Shown piece by piece: positions 27,457 through 35,805 of a stretch of 64,000 nt of DNA. The notes under the pieces are model-generated. The model saw only the letters and a program-made list of their open reading frames with translations, was not told the origin of the DNA and ran no database searches. This stretch comes from Symploca sp. SIO1C2 (GTDB taxonomy: Bacteria; Cyanobacteriota; Cyanobacteriia; Cyanobacteriales; Coleofasciculaceae). Each line of letters begins with the position of its first letter. Within the stretch, counting starts at the first letter, position 1. Both the position numbers and the translations under genes were made by a program. The stretch lies in contig JAAHFP010000016.1 in the NCBI GenBank assembly GCA_010672925.1, forward strand, positions 1 through 64,000, read 5' to 3'.

Positions 27457-28842
27457 ATGAAAAAACTGATCAATTTCAGCCTAATGCTAGTTTTAGCCTT
27501 AGTTGTGACTTTTGTCGCAATAGGAGAATCTTCAGCCAGCGCGTCGGAGTTAAAAGTGGGGCTGTATCCATACGTTCCAAGGCTAGATCAATTCAAAAAT
27601 GAAATAACAAAGGCATGGAACGACAAGCATAATGATGTTACATTAAACTTTATCGACTGGGACGGTGGTTACGATAGTTATCATACCGAACCAACAGCAG
27701 ATGTGTATGTGTTCGACGCCATGTTTTTTGACTTATATAAAAGTAACAACTGGCTTGAACCAATGTACTTTTCTGAAGTCGAAAACAAACAAGATTTTTA
27801 CGAGTACGCAAAGAATGGGGTAATTGGACAATACGTAAAAGATGGTGTAACTCAAGGGGAAAAGTATTTCGCAATCCCCCAGCTAGGCTGTTCAAATGTC
27901 CTGTTTTATCGAAAAAATGATCAAGACTTAGCCAATGCAACAAACCTACAAGAAATGAATCAGGCGTTGCAGCAATGCCAATACACTAGCGACATACCTC
28001 CAGATCAAAGGGGACTGATGCTGGATATGGAGGGAGGTACAACAAATGCAGTTCTATACTTAGATACAGTATACAAAAGGAAGGGAATATATCCGTTCGA
28101 GTTGCCAATGGATACGGATGCTCTCGACAATCAAGGTATAGACAATATGCAAGAGTTGCTAGCGATGGCAAGCTACGATAATGCAACAGAAAAAAAGGAG
28201 GAAGAACCGGACCGTGCTGAGATGTTTAGTAAAGGGTATGGAAAGGCTTTCATGGGATATACGGAAGCAATGTCCCGAATGCAGAAAGATAGTTTGGAAG
28301 ATATCGGCATGAAGGTGATGCCATTATCACAGAATGATTCGACAACTAGTGATTTATTCTATGTAGATGTAGTTGGTGTCAATCCGAAAACGACAGATCG
28401 AGCAAATGCAGTAAAGCTAGCAAATCTGATAGCATCCAGCGAAGTCATATATAAAAGTCTGAACAAGGATGAAGCCGAAGGAAATCCACAGTATCTAATG
28501 CCAGTAAGGCCAAGCGTCATGTGGAAGCTAGCGCAGGAGTATCCTAAATATGATGAGATGTCTTACATGCTTCGTCAGTCCAAACCATTAATGTTCAAGC
28601 TAAGCGAAGAATCAGGTAATTGGCTGGATCAGATGAAGACACCGATCAAGCTAGCCGCAAGACAAGATTATCCTTGTGGATGCGATGTCAAAGCAGTGGA
28701 AACGATAAATAATCAGGGAGCGGCGGAGACAATATGCACAGAAACATGTACAAATCACGGAGGATGGAACGGTCAGTGGACAAATGAATACCCAGCAGCC
28801 CTGGAAGGTTCAGTATGCGGTTGCCAGCAATGTGGACTTTAG
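27457..28842 (+). CDS. Secreted thiaminase I with a C-terminal MVL-like lectin domain
   Basis: 461 residues. A Sec signal peptide (MKKLINFSLMLVLALVVTF...) is followed by LKVGLYPYVPRLDQF, IDWDGGYDSY, VYVFDAMF, IPQLGCSNVLFYRK, GGTTNAVLYLDTV and GYTEAMSRMQ. These match the bacterial thiaminase I (thiamine pyridinylase, EC 2.5.1.2) of Paenibacillus/Clostridium type. The catalytic Cys is Cys145 and the general base Glu is Glu270, spaced as in that enzyme. It swaps the thiazole of thiamine for another nucleophile outside the cell. After residue 405 is a Cys-rich tail, CGCDVKAVETINN then CTNHGGWNGQW then SVCGCQQCGL, resembling the mannan-binding (MVL) lectin motif. ATA codons look frequent, and the gene is boxed by mobile DNA, so transfer is likely. 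Confidence 0.85.
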   Translation: MKKLINFSLMLVLALVVTFVAIGESSASASELKVGLYPYVPRLDQFKNEITKAWNDKHNDVTLNFIDWDGGYDSYHTEPTADVYVFDAMFFDLYKSNNWLEPMYFSEVENKQDFYEYAKNGVIGQYVKDGVTQGEKYFAIPQLGCSNVLFYRKNDQDLANATNLQEMNQALQQCQYTSDIPPDQRGLMLDMEGGTTNAVLYLDTVYKRKGIYPFELPMDTDALDNQGIDNMQELLAMASYDNATEKKEEEPDRAEMFSKGYGKAFMGYTEAMSRMQKDSLEDIGMKVMPLSQNDSTTSDLFYVDVVGVNPKTTDRANAVKLANLIASSEVIYKSLNKDEAEGNPQYLMPVRPSVMWKLAQEYPKYDEMSYMLRQSKPLMFKLSEESGNWLDQMKTPIKLAARQDYPCGCDVKAVETINNQGAAETICTETCTNHGGWNGQWTNEYPAALEGSVCGCQQCGL

Positions 28843-28866
28843 GGACTGCCAAAAAATAAAACTGTA

Positions 28867-29123
28867 GGGGTGTTTGCGCAGTATGGTGCTACGCACCATA
28901 GCATTGGCGCTGGCATATTGCCCATAAAACTCAGATCTTGCACTATGCATCATAAATACTGAATCCCCTAACTGATAACAATCAATTTCAGTACACCAAA
29001 CCGTCAAAACTTATCACTTTTCCGAAGTTCCCTATTCCCTGTTCCCTACCTTCACCGGTAGATTTTCGACAGGCGTGCAAGATCTCAGTAAAACCAAGGT
29101 TTTTGTCCGCCAATGCTTCACCC
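28867..29123. repeat. Repeat D, copy 1, split by MITE C
   Basis: GCATTGGCGCTGGCATATTG with CCCATAAAA on the left and TTTTTGTCCGCCAATGCTT on the right match the uninterrupted copy at 57871-57936. MITE C copy 2 separates the halves. The left side also contains GTATGGTGCTACGCACCATA, a small perfect hairpin absent from the other copy. Confidence 0.8.
28930..29088. repeat. MITE C copy 2, inserted in repeat D
   Basis: 159 bp, inverted relative to copies 1 and 3. Ends CTCAGATCTTGCAC and (reversed) CTGAGATCTTGCAC. Target duplication TAAAA at 28925-28929 and 29089-29093. Confidence 0.9.
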
Positions 29124-29348
29124 TTGCCCATTGATGGAAAAGAGGCGTTCTACTTCAACTAAGCAATTAGCGTTACCTTGCCTGGTTAACAGGAAAAAGA
29201 TCCAGCGACAGGAGCATTCTCTTTCTCTTGCTCCCTCAGCTTCCTCAGCTCCCCGAGCTTCAAGTAAGTTGACACCAATGGTGGTCGCCGCACAGTTGGA
29301 GGCTCTTGAATTTGGCAATATTAGCGATCGCTTCTCTTCTTTCTTAAA
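29124..29348. other. Spacer between repeats, no convincing gene
   Basis: A 79-codon frame crosses this stretch on the + strand but has low-complexity Ser/Ala text and begins in repeat D, so I do not call it a gene. Confidence 0.4.
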
Positions 29349-29506
29349 CTGAGATCTTGCACGCCTGTCGAAAATTGACCTGGGTCGTTAGGGAATAGGG
29401 AATAGGGAACTTCGGAACAGTAATAAGATTTGACGATTTCAGCATTGGAATTGATTGTTATAACTGACCCTATTAAGTATTTATGATGCATAGTGCAAGA
29501 TGTGAG
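29349..29506. repeat. MITE C copy 3
   Basis: 158 bp, same orientation as copy 1. Ends CTGAGATCTTGCAC and (reversed) CTCACATCTTGCAC. Target duplication TTAAA at 29344-29348 and 29507-29511. Confidence 0.9.
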
Positions 29507-29538
29507 TTAAAAGCCGCCCGACGGATTTAATCTAAAAT

Positions 29539-29979
29539 CTAAAATCTCCTCCTAACCATGGGCACATGGGCAGCGGCTTCAATCCACAAGCGAGCATTGC
29601 ATGGTCCTGGACTATGGGGAGTATAGACCAGGCGGCAGGGGCCTTTGATGTCTAATTGATGGCATTGATGGTTATGTTTGCCTTGTTTTACCACAATCGG
29701 CGGCTCGTTTTGATTATTCTTGGCATTGCTGGCAATAGTTTTCCGGTTGATGACGACGCAGGTTTCCACTTGTCTAGGGCGCTTGTACCAAGTGCCTTTC
29801 GGTCCTCGGCGTCCGGCGATGACTACTGGCATTCCTTTATATAGAGGAATCATCCAGACCCGACCTTGCTTGGTAGCACCTTTGATTCGCCCTTGAGAGA
29901 GAAGGCGGCGGACTCTAGCTTCAGAAATGCCAAGCATTAAGGATGCTTCTGTGCTGCCGACATGGGTTTTTTTGTTCAT
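29539..29979 (-). CDS. HTH (excisionase/MerR-like) DNA-binding protein
   Basis: 146 residues. The first 45 residues, with STEASLMLGISEARVRRLLS and GRVWMIP, match the winged-helix excisionase type that recognises DNA. The remainder has VETCVVINRKT and a Cys/His-rich C-terminus (HNHQCHQLD, PCNARLW) that I do not recognise. It is the last gene in the minus-strand direction after the YcaO gene (179 bp gap), so it may belong to the RiPP operon as a regulator, or be a remnant of a mobile element. Confidence 0.65.
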   Translation of the reverse strand: MNKKTHVGSTEASLMLGISEARVRRLLSQGRIKGATKQGRVWMIPLYKGMPVVIAGRRGPKGTWYKRPRQVETCVVINRKTIASNAKNNQNEPPIVVKQGKHNHQCHQLDIKGPCRLVYTPHSPGPCNARLWIEAAAHVPMVRRRF

Positions 29980-30158
29980 TTTTCTGCCTTTTTATATTGC
30001 GTGCTAGTTTTAGTATAGGGTCGGTGAAGCAGAAAATCAAGGGGAGGTGATTAATTAGGGTTTGGGAGAATAAGTCGATTGATTCGGGTACAGAGGTAAT
30101 TATCCATTATTAATTAATGAAAGATCAATAATAAAAAATCCTTGAATCCCTGTTGCCC

Positions 30159-32438
30159 TTATAAAAATAAAGGTATGGGATTTAGTGCCGCTTCAGTTAA
30201 AGGCGTTTGCAATAGCTTCAATTTAACAGGGACTTCATAGAGTCTTCCTAATCCCAATCTGCGCCAGAAATGCCGAAGCCCTGGTATGACAACTTTGACC
30301 ACATTAAGCTCGATATCAGGTCGAGTTTGCTCCAGAACTAATAACTCGAGTCCAGCACCTTCGATTTGCTTCTGGCACCATTGTATATCTTCTAAAATAT
30401 CCTCATACCAGAGTTTAGGATAATCCTTTGCTTGTTTCTGAGGGTGATGGGGATGGGGGAGAAGATAGGGTTGATTGGCTATTGTTGCTGTTGTCCACCA
30501 TGTGAATACTGCGCGATCGCTATTGGTTTGGATGGGGGGATAAACTGTACAATCACCGTCATAAACAGCAACCGCCGGTAGACTTTGGTTGACTTCTGTG
30601 AGCGATCGCAAAATTGCTATCTGGGGGTCAAGATGAGCACCAGCACCTAATAAGATATCCTCGGCAGGAGCATTACGACGACGGGATAGGGCAACAAAGA
30701 CAGGAATTCCTAAATCTTGACTAACATCTAATACCCATAAATCCCGACCCAGGTGAGCAAAATACTGTTGGAGATGGTGAATATAAGGATTATCAAAACT
30801 ATCGAGATCAACTCCTGGCATTCTCAGGCGGTTATACCACCAAATAGCAACCGCATCCCGTTCAACTAATTCCATCATGCCTTGGAAAATAGCCTCTTCG
30901 ATCGCATTTCCAGCAGAGGTTCCATTGGTATCTGCCCAACAATAAGCGGGTTTGGTAACAGGATAACCATGATAGCAGTATGCTGTAGGTAGCCATTTAC
31001 TGCGTTTTTCCGTTAGAGACCATACAGGAGTCCAATCAATTACTTGCTCCGGGTCGAAGGGTTCGGGAATATATTGGAAGTAGTGAACGCAGTCGCGATT
31101 CAGTTGTTCGCGGTCTTGATACTGATGCTCACTAAATAATAAGCAGCGATAGGGGAGAATTGCTAGTTCTCCCAATTCCTGATAGGAGTTACTGCGAGTT
31201 GCTTCATCCCCTTGATAAACACCGCAATAGCGTTCGATCGCTTCACAAAAAGCACTAGCTTTGGCTTGTAGATCAGTAGTGCCTTTCCCTGCACTGCGTC
31301 CCCGTAGATTATCTTGTAATAAAGAAAGGTCATCAAATAGACATCGGAATTCGTGCCGAGAAATGTAGGTATGAATCAGCGCATTATCGCTGATGTCGAA
31401 TTTAGCAAAACTGCGAATAACTCCAGAGATAGGGCTGACGTGGGGGGCTAATCGTTCTAATAATTGTTCTGGACTAGTAATGCGATGACCATTATCGCTG
31501 AAACAGGTTTTGCGGCGCGATTGTAGTGTTAGAGGAGGATGTCCTTCAGTATTTCGAGGCAGGGCATCTCCGCATATCCGGCATTGGGGACGTTTAGTAA
31601 CTGGGTGACTTTCAAAGGTTAGTGATCTCGTGTCAAAGGTTAAAATCTGGTTACAAACAGCAGGATTTTCTCCCCAATGCAGCCATTTAGCGATCGCATC
31701 AACGGTTAAACCGGCAGCGAGATATTTACTGGAGGGTAAGCTACTATCAATGTTTCCCTGGATTTCCTTAAGCTGATAGTGACGTTTGAGATATTCTCCC
31801 ACGGGACGATTGCCCCGCAACCGTTGTGCTAAACATTCCCAGCAGGCGGTCTTGTTTGGTTCAAATAGGGGACCAATCCATAAGATTGCCCCTACGGGTT
31901 TGACTAATAACCAAGGGGTGTTGCTGGCTAATGCCTGTTGATTAATGATTGCTAATTCATCGGCTAGGTAATCATTGACAATAACCACCCGCAAGAGTGG
32001 ATCTGAACCCAGAGCGATCGCATTCTCCTGTAGTACATTAGCAATAATTTGGGTAATTTCCTGATTTAATCCAATGGTCTCAATGCTGACACAATGAGCG
32101 CTTGGTGATTTAGGTGCAGGGAGAATCTCGCAAGCATCCCAAAAAGCTTGTTGCGTTGGGTTTTGGTGGAAATCTCCTTCTGTGATAATCCCTAAAAAAT
32201 CAAGTTCTTCCAGGGCATCTGCGATCGCTTCAATTGTTACTTTACCATCTAATTGTTCGTATAAGCTTTGAAGATCCCGATTACCATCAATGTTCGTCAG
32301 CAAGGCAATTTGCACCGGATCGGTAATTACTAACTCCTGCTCCTCTGACAGCAAAAATACCGCATTTGTCCCCTCGTCTCCTAAATCAGAGGGAGTCAGA
32401 ATCTGGTAATGGGACTTAATTGTTGGTTGCCGATACAT
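30159..32438 (-). CDS. YcaO-type azoline cyclodehydratase (PatD/TruD-like fusion)
   Basis: 759 residues, the usual length of fused E1-like/YcaO cyclodehydratases of cyanobactin-type pathways. Residues 1-90 resemble the peptide-clamp/RRE winged-helix region that grips precursor leaders. Residues 100-300 form the E1-like domain with two zinc Cys pairs, CWEC (199/202) and CRIC (286/289). Residues 320-750 are YcaO, with the ATP-binding signature SAGKG near 382, Glu399 and Glu402 in CEAIERYCG and MMELVERDAVAIWW. It should use ATP to cyclise Ser, Thr or Cys into azolines. The C-terminus ends NPIPLFL, only partly like the PxPxP tail. Clustered with six precursor genes upstream in the same direction. 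Confidence 0.88.
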   Translation of the reverse strand: MYRQPTIKSHYQILTPSDLGDEGTNAVFLLSEEQELVITDPVQIALLTNIDGNRDLQSLYEQLDGKVTIEAIADALEELDFLGIITEGDFHQNPTQQAFWDACEILPAPKSPSAHCVSIETIGLNQEITQIIANVLQENAIALGSDPLLRVVIVNDYLADELAIINQQALASNTPWLLVKPVGAILWIGPLFEPNKTACWECLAQRLRGNRPVGEYLKRHYQLKEIQGNIDSSLPSSKYLAAGLTVDAIAKWLHWGENPAVCNQILTFDTRSLTFESHPVTKRPQCRICGDALPRNTEGHPPLTLQSRRKTCFSDNGHRITSPEQLLERLAPHVSPISGVIRSFAKFDISDNALIHTYISRHEFRCLFDDLSLLQDNLRGRSAGKGTTDLQAKASAFCEAIERYCGVYQGDEATRSNSYQELGELAILPYRCLLFSEHQYQDREQLNRDCVHYFQYIPEPFDPEQVIDWTPVWSLTEKRSKWLPTAYCYHGYPVTKPAYCWADTNGTSAGNAIEEAIFQGMMELVERDAVAIWWYNRLRMPGVDLDSFDNPYIHHLQQYFAHLGRDLWVLDVSQDLGIPVFVALSRRRNAPAEDILLGAGAHLDPQIAILRSLTEVNQSLPAVAVYDGDCTVYPPIQTNSDRAVFTWWTTATIANQPYLLPHPHHPQKQAKDYPKLWYEDILEDIQWCQKQIEGAGLELLVLEQTRPDIELNVVKVVIPGLRHFWRRLGLGRLYEVPVKLKLLQTPLTEAALNPIPLFL

Positions 32439-32565
32439 TTAGAATTTAGAATTTAGAATTTAGAATTTAGAATTAGGATTTGGGAAAGTCTAATTTTGAA
32501 AACTCTTATAATTCCTTTTTACCTTGCAAGCCATCTGCCATCTGCCATCTGCCATCTGCCTTTTG
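32439..32565. repeat. Short tandem repeats in operon gap
   Basis: 32439-32475 consists of TTTAGAATT units and 32529-32561 of GCCATCT units. No hairpin with T run, so the operon may read through. Confidence 0.6.
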
Positions 32566-33708
32566 CTATAGTTCTTCATTAACTCCATAAAACTGACAGG
32601 GATTATCCCAGAAAATTTTTTCCATGGTTTGGGCAGTAATGGTACTTTCTAAATCTGCCATATCGTGCATAACCTGGGGGTCAAAATCGATGTGAGGATA
32701 GTCTGAACCAATCAATAAGCGATCGCTGCCGAGTAAGTCAATTATCTGGGGTAAATAATGGGCTTCGGAAGGTTCGACGGCAATGTAAACTTGTCGGCGA
32801 ATATATTCGGAAGGCTTCATTTTAATGCGATCGCCAATTTCCCATTGGAGGTCTTCATATTCTCGGTCTAGTCGCCACATCCAATAGGGAAGCCAGCCGC
32901 ATCCGGATTCGAGAAAGGCAAATCTTAACCTCGGATAACGTTCTAATACACCCCCTTCAATTAAAGCGAGTAAGGCAAGTTGATGTTCCATGGGGATGGA
33001 ACTAGCATGAATACCAAAGCGGGTGTTAAATCGATTTTGTCCTGTGCTGGGAACTCGTGCATGAGAGCCTTCGTGAATCGCAATGGCTATATTGAGGCGG
33101 TCGCATTCTGCCCAAAATTCCTCATATAGGGGGTCACTTAAAAGGCGACCTTTAATCGGGTTAGGTCTTAACATTACAGCTTTCCAGCCAAATTGGTGAA
33201 TGCGCTGCAATTCTGAGACCATTTCCTCTGGATTGTGCTGATTAACTACACCTACTCCCCGCAGAGTATCAGGAGCAAGCTTACAGAAATCTTGCAACCA
33301 ATTGTTATAAGCCCGCACATAAGCACCGGCTAGATTGCTGTCCATGCAGTCCATGTAGAGGATCCACAGTCCAAAAGTCGGATATAAGAAAGCCATATCG
33401 CTACCAATTTGTGCGATCGCTTCAACATAGGCTTCTGGGGAAAATTCCGCAAGGTCTGGCACTCCACCATCCTTCTCTAATGCTTCTTCTGCGTGCTGCC
33501 AATATTGTGAAGAAAGTCCCGCTACAATTGGTTCCCCGGCAATAGTTAAATAGCGCCAAGGATCAGTTAATCCAGTCGGTTGTCCTGCTGGTGCAATGCC
33601 AATGCTTGGTGCTTGGTCTCGATAAGCTGGTTCGAGATATTCCTGCCACATGGCGAGGGGTTCATTTACATGGCAGTCGCTATCAATGATTTTATATTTG
33701 CCGATCAT
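32566..33708 (-). CDS. Amidohydrolase-2 (ACMSD-like) family protein in RiPP operon
   Basis: 380 residues, TIM-barrel metal hydrolase family. The start IIDSDCHVNEP is the usual first-strand motif with the metal-binding His, and LLIGSDYPHIDFD is the conserved last-strand motif with the metal-binding Asp. IAIHEGSHARVP contributes the middle His. The family includes hydrolases and non-oxidative decarboxylases such as ACMSD. It lies between the Rieske and YcaO genes in the same orientation, so it is a candidate tailoring or leader-processing enzyme. Its substrate is inferred, not shown. Confidence 0.8.
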   Translation of the reverse strand: MIGKYKIIDSDCHVNEPLAMWQEYLEPAYRDQAPSIGIAPAGQPTGLTDPWRYLTIAGEPIVAGLSSQYWQHAEEALEKDGGVPDLAEFSPEAYVEAIAQIGSDMAFLYPTFGLWILYMDCMDSNLAGAYVRAYNNWLQDFCKLAPDTLRGVGVVNQHNPEEMVSELQRIHQFGWKAVMLRPNPIKGRLLSDPLYEEFWAECDRLNIAIAIHEGSHARVPSTGQNRFNTRFGIHASSIPMEHQLALLALIEGGVLERYPRLRFAFLESGCGWLPYWMWRLDREYEDLQWEIGDRIKMKPSEYIRRQVYIAVEPSEAHYLPQIIDLLGSDRLLIGSDYPHIDFDPQVMHDMADLESTITAQTMEKIFWDNPCQFYGVNEEL

Positions 33709-33794
33709 TTATTACTTGTTATTTGTTATTTGTTATTTGTACCAACGACCAACGACCAACGACCAACGACTAATGACCAACAACCAATAACCAA
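33709..33794. repeat. Heptamer repeats between Rieske and amidohydrolase genes
   Basis: TTATTTG and CCAACGA/CCAATAA units in tandem, the same text found before deoC at 37075-37125. Confidence 0.6.
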
Positions 33795-35114
33795 TCATTC
33801 TGCTGGGTGGATATATTTGGATAATTCTCGATGTAAATGTTGAACCAAATTTTCTTCTTCTCCTAAGATAAAGCCCTCGAATGAGCGGGAGTTTAGTCCT
33901 TGTTGGACTCTGGCAAATACTGGCAAGTCCTGTGACAATTGGAGTTTAATCACTGGTGCTGGTATCGGTCCTTCAAAAAGCTGACTTAACTGGGGGTCAT
34001 CTTGGTATTTAAAGGTTTTAAAACTTGTTTGGGGAATCTCTTCTGTTGCAGGATCCAAGTGACACATCCTGGTGATATCGATATACATGCGACCAGGATC
34101 TGTGGGATGGGGACGATTCCGATACATTAAGCTACTCTCCGCCATTAAACCGATGACGATGTTGGGAAAAATTGAGAAAGCATAGGTTTCGGTAAGCTGA
34201 CTATCAGTTAAATTCTTATAGGGTTCAATAACTTCATTTTGCCGTGCTCGTTTGGCTTTCTGTACGAAGGTGCGGGCATTTTGGAGTGAGCCAGTGTAAG
34301 ATTGGGGATCAATATTGTTGAGGGCTAAATATTCTTGCATCCCATTGCTCAGCTTGCCGCTGTTCAATAAGGTAAATCCATTATCGGTAATCAGATAACC
34401 ATGTCGCCCCAGTGTGTTTCTGAGTACGTTATCAGTATCCATCCATTCTCGCAATTGGGGATGCAATGGGTTGACGTGATAAGTCTCGATAAAATTTTCG
34501 ACGGATACTTTCCAATTACACTCAACTTCGATGGTGCTGTAATCAATGGTAATTTGGCGCTCAGTTTCGTAGAGGTTAGCCAGTTCCAGAATTGGTGCGA
34601 GATAATCGGTTAATGGTTCAATGCTTGAGTCCATTGAATACCAAACCCAGCCGCCCCAAGTATCTACTTTGACTTCTTTTAAGCGAAAATCATTTTCTAG
34701 ATCTCTACCAGCTAGCTGAGGAAAACATTCGAGTTTGGGAATATTTTTTAAGTTACCACTGCTATCCCATTGCCAGTGATGGTAAGGACAGACTAGGGAT
34801 GTTTTTTTGCCTCGACATTGCTCATTTCCTAATATTCTTGCACCTCGATGGCGACAAACATTATAAAATCCTCGAATCCGGTTATCCCGTCCCCGCATAA
34901 AAATAAAAGATTCACCGGCAAACTCTTCAACTACATAATCATTAGCTTGTTGGAGTAATTCAAGACGGGGACCGATTAGCCAGACTTTTGACCACAATCT
35001 TTCTCTCTCTATTGCTACTGATTCACGAGTGAGATAATAATATTTAGAAAGGGGTTGAAAATTTCTATCAGTGCCAGGGGATAATTGACTAGTCTTTGCT
35101 GCTAATGATGTCAT
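33795..35114 (-). CDS. Rieske non-heme iron oxygenase in RiPP operon
   Basis: 439 residues. The Rieske [2Fe-2S] site is C-x-H...C-x2-H at Cys87/His89 (NVCRHRGARI) and Cys109/His112 (LVCPYHHWQW). The mononuclear iron site lies near 205-218 in VENFIETYHVNPLH, and a long catalytic domain follows. It matches ring-hydroxylating-oxygenase alpha subunits; the ferredoxin/reductase partners are not nearby. First enzyme gene after the precursors, and its leader resembles the precursor leaders. It may oxidise the core peptide or an azoline; the reaction is inference. The ATG at 35112-35114 is preceded by AATTAAAAGAG. Confidence 0.85.
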   Translation of the reverse strand: MTSLAAKTSQLSPGTDRNFQPLSKYYYLTRESVAIERERLWSKVWLIGPRLELLQQANDYVVEEFAGESFIFMRGRDNRIRGFYNVCRHRGARILGNEQCRGKKTSLVCPYHHWQWDSSGNLKNIPKLECFPQLAGRDLENDFRLKEVKVDTWGGWVWYSMDSSIEPLTDYLAPILELANLYETERQITIDYSTIEVECNWKVSVENFIETYHVNPLHPQLREWMDTDNVLRNTLGRHGYLITDNGFTLLNSGKLSNGMQEYLALNNIDPQSYTGSLQNARTFVQKAKRARQNEVIEPYKNLTDSQLTETYAFSIFPNIVIGLMAESSLMYRNRPHPTDPGRMYIDITRMCHLDPATEEIPQTSFKTFKYQDDPQLSQLFEGPIPAPVIKLQLSQDLPVFARVQQGLNSRSFEGFILGEEENLVQHLHRELSKYIHPAE

Positions 35115-35190
35115 TTTGCTCTTTTAATTAGCATTCAGCTATCAGCTTTCAGTTTTCTGGCTTCCAACCGATAGCTGAGCATATTGATTT

Positions 35191-35220
35191 GCCACTTGGG
35201 GATGCTCCCATCGCAGTAGC
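35191..35220 (-). promoter_or_regulatory. Conserved inter-precursor hairpin, before the Rieske gene
   Basis: On the minus strand GCTACTGCGATGGG, loop, CCCCAAGTGGC: a stem that is the same 30-nt unit found after other precursor genes (35468-35497, 35744-35773). Pairing is kept by G-U where bases differ. It could stabilise or partly terminate precursor mRNA. Confidence 0.55.
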
Positions 35221-35249
35221 TATACTCAGCTTTAATCTTTGCTTACTTC

Positions 35250-35384
35250 TTAACTTGCCATTACCGCAAAGGGACGCAATTTGCGAGACTTCTTTGTGGA
35301 TTGATGTTGTTCAGTGGATGCAGCCTTATTCACGGATTTCTCTAGGTCAGCTGCATTTTGAGTTTGAATTTTCTCAGATTCCAT
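35250..35384 (-). CDS. RiPP precursor peptide 6 (44 residues)
   Basis: Read from DNA. Begins MESEKIQTQNAADLEKSV and ends with KKSRKLRPFAVMAS. Ribosome-binding site AGAGGA precedes the ATG by about ten bases. Same length class and C-terminal block as the other five. Leader residues carry many Glu/Gln/Asn and Ser, suitable for recognition by the YcaO protein's leader clamp. Final residue Ser is a possible cyclodehydration site. Last of the six before the Rieske gene. Confidence 0.85.
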   Translation of the reverse strand: MESEKIQTQNAADLEKSVNKAASTEQHQSTKKSRKLRPFAVMAS

Positions 35385-35467
35385 TGATAGTATATTCCTC
35401 TTAATTAAGATTCAGACATCAACTATCAGCTGTCTAGCTTTCAACTGATAGCTGATAATATTGATTT

Positions 35468-35497
35468 GCCACTTGGGGATACTCTCCTCACAGTAGC
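35468..35497 (-). promoter_or_regulatory. Conserved inter-precursor hairpin (after precursor 5)
   Basis: Minus strand GCTACTGTGAGGA...TCCCCAAGTGGC. Six outer pairs include one G-U. Second instance of the 30-nt unit. Confidence 0.55.
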
Positions 35498-35525
35498 GAT
35501 ACTAGGCTTAGTATTTTCTTGATTC

Positions 35526-35660
35526 TTAAGTTCCCATCACCGCAAAGGGACGCAACTTCCGAGATTTATTGGCGGGTTGATGCTATTCAGTGGAAGCCGC
35601 ATTATCCACAGATTTCTCTAGGTTAGTTGCATTTTTAGTTTGAGTTTTCTCAGATGCCAT
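35526..35660 (-). pseudogene. RiPP precursor peptide 5, interrupted by an in-frame TAG
   Basis: Begins MASEKTQTKNATNLEKSV and, after 25 codons, has GAA-TAG-CAT where the others have GAA-CAA/CAG-CAT. A single C-to-T change makes Gln26 amber. Past the stop the frame continues HQPANKSRKLRPFAVMGT to TAA, so the core block is intact. Either a recent pseudogene or, less likely, read through. RBS AGAGGA is present. Confidence 0.85.
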
Positions 35661-35743
35661 TGGTAGTATGTTCCTCTTAATTATAATTCAGCCATCAACC
35701 ATCAGCTGTCTGGATTTCAGTTGATAGTCGATAATGTTGATTT

Positions 35744-35773
35744 GCTACTTGGGGATGTTTTCCTCAAAGTAGC
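35744..35773 (-). promoter_or_regulatory. Conserved inter-precursor hairpin (after precursor 4)
   Basis: Minus strand GCTACTTTGAGGA...CCCCAAGTAGC. The outer seven bases GCTACTT/AAGTAGC pair perfectly. Third instance of the 30-nt unit; weaker forms lie after precursors 1-3 (about 36020-36044, 36290-36312, 36558-36577). Confidence 0.55.
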
Positions 35774-35805
35774 TATACTAACTCAGCTACAATTTTGCTT
35801 GATTC

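Noticed and set aside
29113..29352. 79-codon frame between MITE C copies
   Set aside because: Starts inside repeat D and has low-complexity Ser/Ala text; no family.
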